Positions 5,736 through 8,448 of a DNA stretch of 8,448 bases are shown here, in pieces. Origin of the DNA: UBA5336 sp964625835 (GTDB lineage Bacteria; Pseudomonadota; Alphaproteobacteria; Caulobacterales; Hyphomonadaceae); the NCBI GenBank assembly GCA_964625835.1, contig CAZVES010000112.1, positions 1-8,448 on the forward strand, read 5' to 3'. Position 1 is the first letter of the stretch. Every line of letters begins with the position of its first letter. Made by a program: the position numbers and the translations under genes. The notes beneath the pieces are model-generated. The model saw only the letters and a list, made by a program, of their open reading frames with translations. It ran no database searches and was not told the DNA's origin.

Positions 5736-6710
5736 TCAGTACCTCGCACCGACCCTCAAACTGCGGCGCACGGGCCCTTCTTCAGCCGGCGTGAAGCCTT
5801 CAAACAGGCGCGAGAGGTAAGATGACAGCGCATCGCGCACGTCATAGGGCGCTTCCATCGGAAGGAAGTGTGACGAGCCGCGCTTGCGCTTCAGGATGAG
5901 CGCAGGAACCCTCCGGACGATCTTCTCGACCACCTTGTCGGACAGGACCGAGCCCGTCTCTGCCCGCAATATTGTGATCGGGATTTTCCGCCGCCGAACC
6001 TTGCTCAGGGCACCCCATGGGCGATTGCGCTGGGCACCAAAAGTCGCCGCCTCCCAGGCCGGTTCGCACAACAGTGTCCAGGTCTGAGGGTCTTCATCAT
6101 TTGTGTTTTGGTCGGTTCGCTCCAACCCATCAAGGAGATAGTCATCCAGAAACGGGTCTCGCCAGGTCTTGAAAGCCCCGCGCCCTTCATATCGCTCCCG
6201 TGCCGCGGCCACGCTCTCGAACTCCGCCCGGCGCTTGCGCGCCTGCCGGGCCATGGGCTGGCCCCTGCGCACGCTCCAGCCAAACGGAGGGAACAGGTGC
6301 ATCCAGTTGTAAAAGCGCGGCGCCAGGATCACCGGGTCCACGAGCACCAGGCCCTTGACCAGTTCCGGGCGCTTGCCCGCCACGAGGAGGGCCACAGTCC
6401 CGCCCATCGAATGCCCGCCAAGCACGATGCCGCCGGGCGCATGCTTCTCGATCCATGCAATCACGTCGTCGCGGTAGGTTTTCCAGCTTTTCAGCTTGCC
6501 CGGCTGCGCTGCCAGTGTCGTGCGCCCGTGCCCGCGAAGATCGATCGCCGCCACACGTGCGCGCAGGCCAAGTGGTGCGAGGATCGACTGGTATGTCAGG
6601 GCGTTGAAACCGGTCGCGTGCAGCCACAGGGCGGCGAAGGGTTTCACCGGGTCGCCGAATTCGACGCCGGCCACCTCTCCGCTTTCAAAGGCGTGGCGAA
6701 ACCGTCTCAT
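5736..6710 (-). CDS. Alpha/beta-hydrolase fold protein
   Basis: The 324-aa product is a single-domain alpha/beta hydrolase. LWLHATGFNALTYQ (29-41 region) forms the oxyanion-side loop (HATGF in place of the usual HGxG), and VAAIDLRGHGRTT (53-65) is the family strand-turn motif. The nucleophile elbow GGHSMGG (98-104) carries Ser101. The putative acid is Glu251 in ILRAETGSVL after the last core strand, and the catalytic His is His281 in GSSHFLPMEAP. A cap region of basic and aromatic residues lies at about 130-225. There is no signal peptide, so it is cytoplasmic. The substrate cannot be read from the sequence; esterase, lactonase or epoxide-type roles are all possible. The ATG at 6710 overlaps the stop of the DUF4197 gene (ATGA), without a strong ribosome binding site, so it is likely translationally coupled. 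Confidence 0.9.
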   Translation of the reverse strand: MRRFRHAFESGEVAGVEFGDPVKPFAALWLHATGFNALTYQSILAPLGLRARVAAIDLRGHGRTTLAAQPGKLKSWKTYRDDVIAWIEKHAPGGIVLGGHSMGGTVALLVAGKRPELVKGLVLVDPVILAPRFYNWMHLFPPFGWSVRRGQPMARQARKRRAEFESVAAARERYEGRGAFKTWRDPFLDDYLLDGLERTDQNTNDEDPQTWTLLCEPAWEAATFGAQRNRPWGALSKVRRRKIPITILRAETGSVLSDKVVEKIVRRVPALILKRKRGSSHFLPMEAPYDVRDALSSYLSRLFEGFTPAEEGPVRRSLRVGARY

Positions 6711-7477
6711 GCGTTGGCCGCCCCGAAGACCTTGCGCAAGAGTTCCGTCGTGCGCGCAACCGGCTCCTCGCGAATCCGTTTTTCTTCCGCCGCTACGTAG
6801 ACGAAAAGGCCATCGAGGCCGTAATTCACCGCGCTGTCGGTGAGGTCATCGCGCAGCGACGCGCTCAGCCCGCCAAGGCCATTGCTGCGGGCCACATCAT
6901 CAAGCGCGCTGTAGGCCCCGGAACTTTCCAGCGCACTGCGAATATATGGCGTCAGGGCCTCGCGCAGGCCGGACTTGGTCCGGTCGCGCAGGAAATCCGT
7001 AGCGGCCGTGTCCCCGCCCCTCAATATGCCCACGGCATCGTCCAGCGTGATCGCGCGCACCGCATTGATCACCAGGGTCTTTGCCTGCGGCACCGCAGCC
7101 TCAGCGCCGCGGTTGAGGCGCAGCTGCAAATCGTCGAGCGGCGCAGACAGCCCTACCTGTTGCAGGCCGTCCTGTACCTCTGCAAGGCGGCCGGGCAGCG
7201 GAATCCGGATCTGCGGGTCACCGAAATACCCGTCCACCTGGCCAAGGTCGGCCGCCACACGCTCGGTTCCGACCGTCAGCGCCTCTCGAAGGCCCGCTTC
7301 GATCTCAAACTCAGTCAGGCCAGCGGGGCCCTGCATGGCTCCGATTTCACCGAGGACACCGCCGACAATGCCGACAAGGTCCTCCGATCCGCTGGTGCCC
7401 GTGGTCTGGCAACCGCCGAGTGAAAGCGCGCTGGCCAGCGAGAGGCTGACCAAGGCGGATTTTAGGCTCTTGAACAT
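6707..7477 (-). CDS. DUF4197-family lipoprotein
   Basis: The 256-aa product opens MFKSLKSALVSLSLASALSL and then GGC, a lipoprotein signal with lipobox LGGC (Cys23). The mature protein matches the DUF4197 pattern throughout: EIEAGLREALTVGTERV, QVDGYFGDPQIRIPLPGRL, NRGAEAAVPQAKTLVINAVR, ITLDDAVGILRGGDTAATDF and NYGLDGLFVYVAAEEKRIRE, ending ARTTELLRKVFGAANA. DUF4197 proteins are periplasmic or membrane-attached and mostly helical, with no established function. ATG at 7477 was chosen since AGGA stands 6 nt upstream and the signal peptide fits. An in-frame ATG at 7501 with a GGAG further upstream would only lengthen the n-region. It precedes the alpha/beta hydrolase with a 4-nt overlap and is divergent from the isomerase gene. 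Confidence 0.93.
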   Translation of the reverse strand: MFKSLKSALVSLSLASALSLGGCQTTGTSGSEDLVGIVGGVLGEIGAMQGPAGLTEFEIEAGLREALTVGTERVAADLGQVDGYFGDPQIRIPLPGRLAEVQDGLQQVGLSAPLDDLQLRLNRGAEAAVPQAKTLVINAVRAITLDDAVGILRGGDTAATDFLRDRTKSGLREALTPYIRSALESSGAYSALDDVARSNGLGGLSASLRDDLTDSAVNYGLDGLFVYVAAEEKRIREEPVARTTELLRKVFGAANA

Positions 7478-7639
7478 CGCGCATCCTGTCTTCGCATTCA
7501 TTGGTATCCGGTCTCCTACAAAGCCGATTTCCCCCGAGGCGCAAAGGGGTTGCATGCGTCCATCGCTGCATCACGCTGCGGCATGGTGGCCCGCGCCAAA
7601 GACTTGGCGTACAGTATCACGAAACCGGAGGAGACGTGC
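7478..7639. promoter_or_regulatory. Divergent intergenic region between DUF4197 and crotonase-family genes
   Basis: These 162 bases separate two divergently oriented starts, so promoters for both directions are expected here. No convincing -35/-10 pair was found on either strand. The only clear signals are ribosome binding sites: AGGA (7484-7487, minus strand) for the lipoprotein and GGAGGAG (7627-7633, plus strand, 6-nt spacer) for the isomerase-like gene. Confidence 0.4.
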
Positions 7640-8448
7640 ATGCTTGCCAAGACATATGAGTGTTTCACCGTCGAAATCGAGGACAAGGTCGGACACATCC
7701 GCCTGTCGCGCGGTGATGCGCTGAACACGATGACGAAGGCGTTCTGGAACGAGTTGCCGCAGATTGTGCGTGAGATCGACCGCGACGTGCTGGCCCGCGT
7801 GATCGTCATCTCGGCCGAGGGCAAGCATTTCTCCGCCGGCATGGATCTGGCCAATTTTGGCGATGGCTCTGTGACCGCGAAAGCGGCCGACCGCTGGATC
7901 GCGGCTGAGCAGTTCCGCAGCAATATCAAGCAGATACAGTCAAGCTTCAATGCGCTGGAAGAGGCGCGAATGCCGGTCCTGTTCGCCTGCCAGGGCGGCG
8001 TGATCGGCGGCGCGATCGACATGATCAGCGCGGGCGACATCCGCTGGTGCACGAAGGATGCCTGGTTCTGCATCCAGGAGACCAATATCGCGATGACCGC
8101 CGATGTCGGCACCTTCCCGCGCCTGCAGCGCTACATCCCCGAAGGCTGGGTGAAGGAAATGGCCTATACGGGCCGCCGCCTCGGCGCAGCGCAGGCCAGG
8201 GAAATCGGCCTGGTGAACGATGTGTACGACACCCATGAGGCGATGATGGAGGCCGTCTTGGCCACTGCGCGCGAGATCGCCTCGAAAGACCCGCTGGCGG
8301 TGACCGGCTGCAAGGCGCTGATCAATTATGGCCGCGACCACTCCACCGCCGACACGCTCGACTATATCGGCGTGTGGAACGCCGGCATGATCCCGCCGGG
8401 ACACATGCAGGAAGCCTTCAAGGCCAAGATGGAAAAGCGCGAGCCGGA
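7640..8448 (+). CDS. Crotonase-family protein, probable delta3,5-delta2,4-dienoyl-CoA isomerase (3' end outside window)
   Basis: 269 codons are present before the window ends, with no stop. The ATG at 7640 follows a near-perfect ribosome binding site (GGAGGAG, 6-nt spacer). Crotonase features are visible: VIVISAEGKHFSAGMDL (54-70) gives the first oxyanion backbone NH, and QGGVIGGAIDMISAGDIRW (118-136) the second. Three acidic residues, Asp127, Glu147 (CIQETNI) and Asp155 (TADVGTFPRL), have spacings of 20 and 8. These are exactly the spacings of Asp176, Glu196 and Asp204 in rat dienoyl-CoA isomerase (ECH1). The C-terminal part (AYTGRRLGAAQAREIGLVND, then KDPLAVTGCKALINYGRDHS) also resembles ECH1 more than classical enoyl-CoA hydratase. 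It should help beta-oxidation of unsaturated fatty acids with odd-numbered double bonds by moving 3,5-dienes to 2,4-dienes. It lacks an obvious targeting sequence, so it is cytoplasmic. Family is firm; the exact reaction is inferred. Confidence 0.9.
   Translation, partial: MLAKTYECFTVEIEDKVGHIRLSRGDALNTMTKAFWNELPQIVREIDRDVLARVIVISAEGKHFSAGMDLANFGDGSVTAKAADRWIAAEQFRSNIKQIQSSFNALEEARMPVLFACQGGVIGGAIDMISAGDIRWCTKDAWFCIQETNIAMTADVGTFPRLQRYIPEGWVKEMAYTGRRLGAAQAREIGLVNDVYDTHEAMMEAVLATAREIASKDPLAVTGCKALINYGRDHSTADTLDYIGVWNAGMIPPGHMQEAFKAKMEKREP

Noticed and set aside
6108..6800. 230-codon + strand frame opposite the hydrolase
   Set aside because: It is antisense to the catalytic motifs of the hydrolase, with a His/Arg/Ala-rich product lacking any family features.
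7516..8404. Minus-strand open frames (up to about 198 codons) opposite the crotonase gene
   Set aside because: They lie antisense to a gene with complete crotonase motifs and a strong ribosome binding site, and show no domain signature.
1..8448. CRISPR arrays, phage genes or defence systems
   Set aside because: No regularly spaced direct repeats and no cas, phage structural, integrase, toxin-antitoxin or restriction genes were seen; the only mobile signal is the IS110 fragment.

Overview
The window looks like chromosomal DNA of an alphaproteobacterium. The order rmuC, def, fmt, truA, the high GC content, the many 4-nt start/stop overlaps and the Caulobacterales-style proteins (a DUF4197 lipoprotein, small lipoproteins) would fit the Hyphomonadaceae/Caulobacterales. 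That placement is inferred from gene content and style, not from a marker-gene comparison.

Left edge (1-577): this part is visibly lower in GC than the rest. It holds the last 15 codons of an unidentified + strand ORF, about 190 bases with no gene, and a decayed 3' fragment of an IS110-family transposase on the minus strand, interrupted by an in-frame TAG. A short hairpin with a T-run, the probable end of the truA transcript, sits next to the transposase fragment.

Translation and tRNA block (578-4389, all minus strand, transcribed right to left): rmuC encodes a membrane-anchored coiled-coil protein with a nuclease-like domain. After a 62-nt gap come def (peptide deformylase), a 58-aa predicted membrane protein, fmt (methionyl-tRNA formyltransferase) and truA (tRNA pseudouridine synthase). 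These last four genes are joined by three successive 4-nt overlaps, so they should form one translationally coupled operon. Fmt adds the formyl group to initiator Met-tRNA and Def removes it from the finished protein. The small ORF between them is the least explained gene of the block.

Middle (4530-5725, + strand): two consecutive uncharacterised lipoprotein genes overlap by ATGA. They are divergent from rmuC and convergent with the next block.

Right (5736-7477, minus strand): a DUF4197 lipoprotein gene overlaps an alpha/beta hydrolase gene by ATGA. Divergent from it, a crotonase-family gene (7640 to the window end) has the three acidic residues of delta3,5-delta2,4-dienoyl-CoA isomerase at the correct spacing and runs off the window.

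No rRNA, tRNA, CRISPR array or intact mobile element was found. The most notable items are the unlisted-size small ORF inside the def-fmt operon, the decayed IS110 fragment beside the operon terminator, and the paired orphan lipoproteins.
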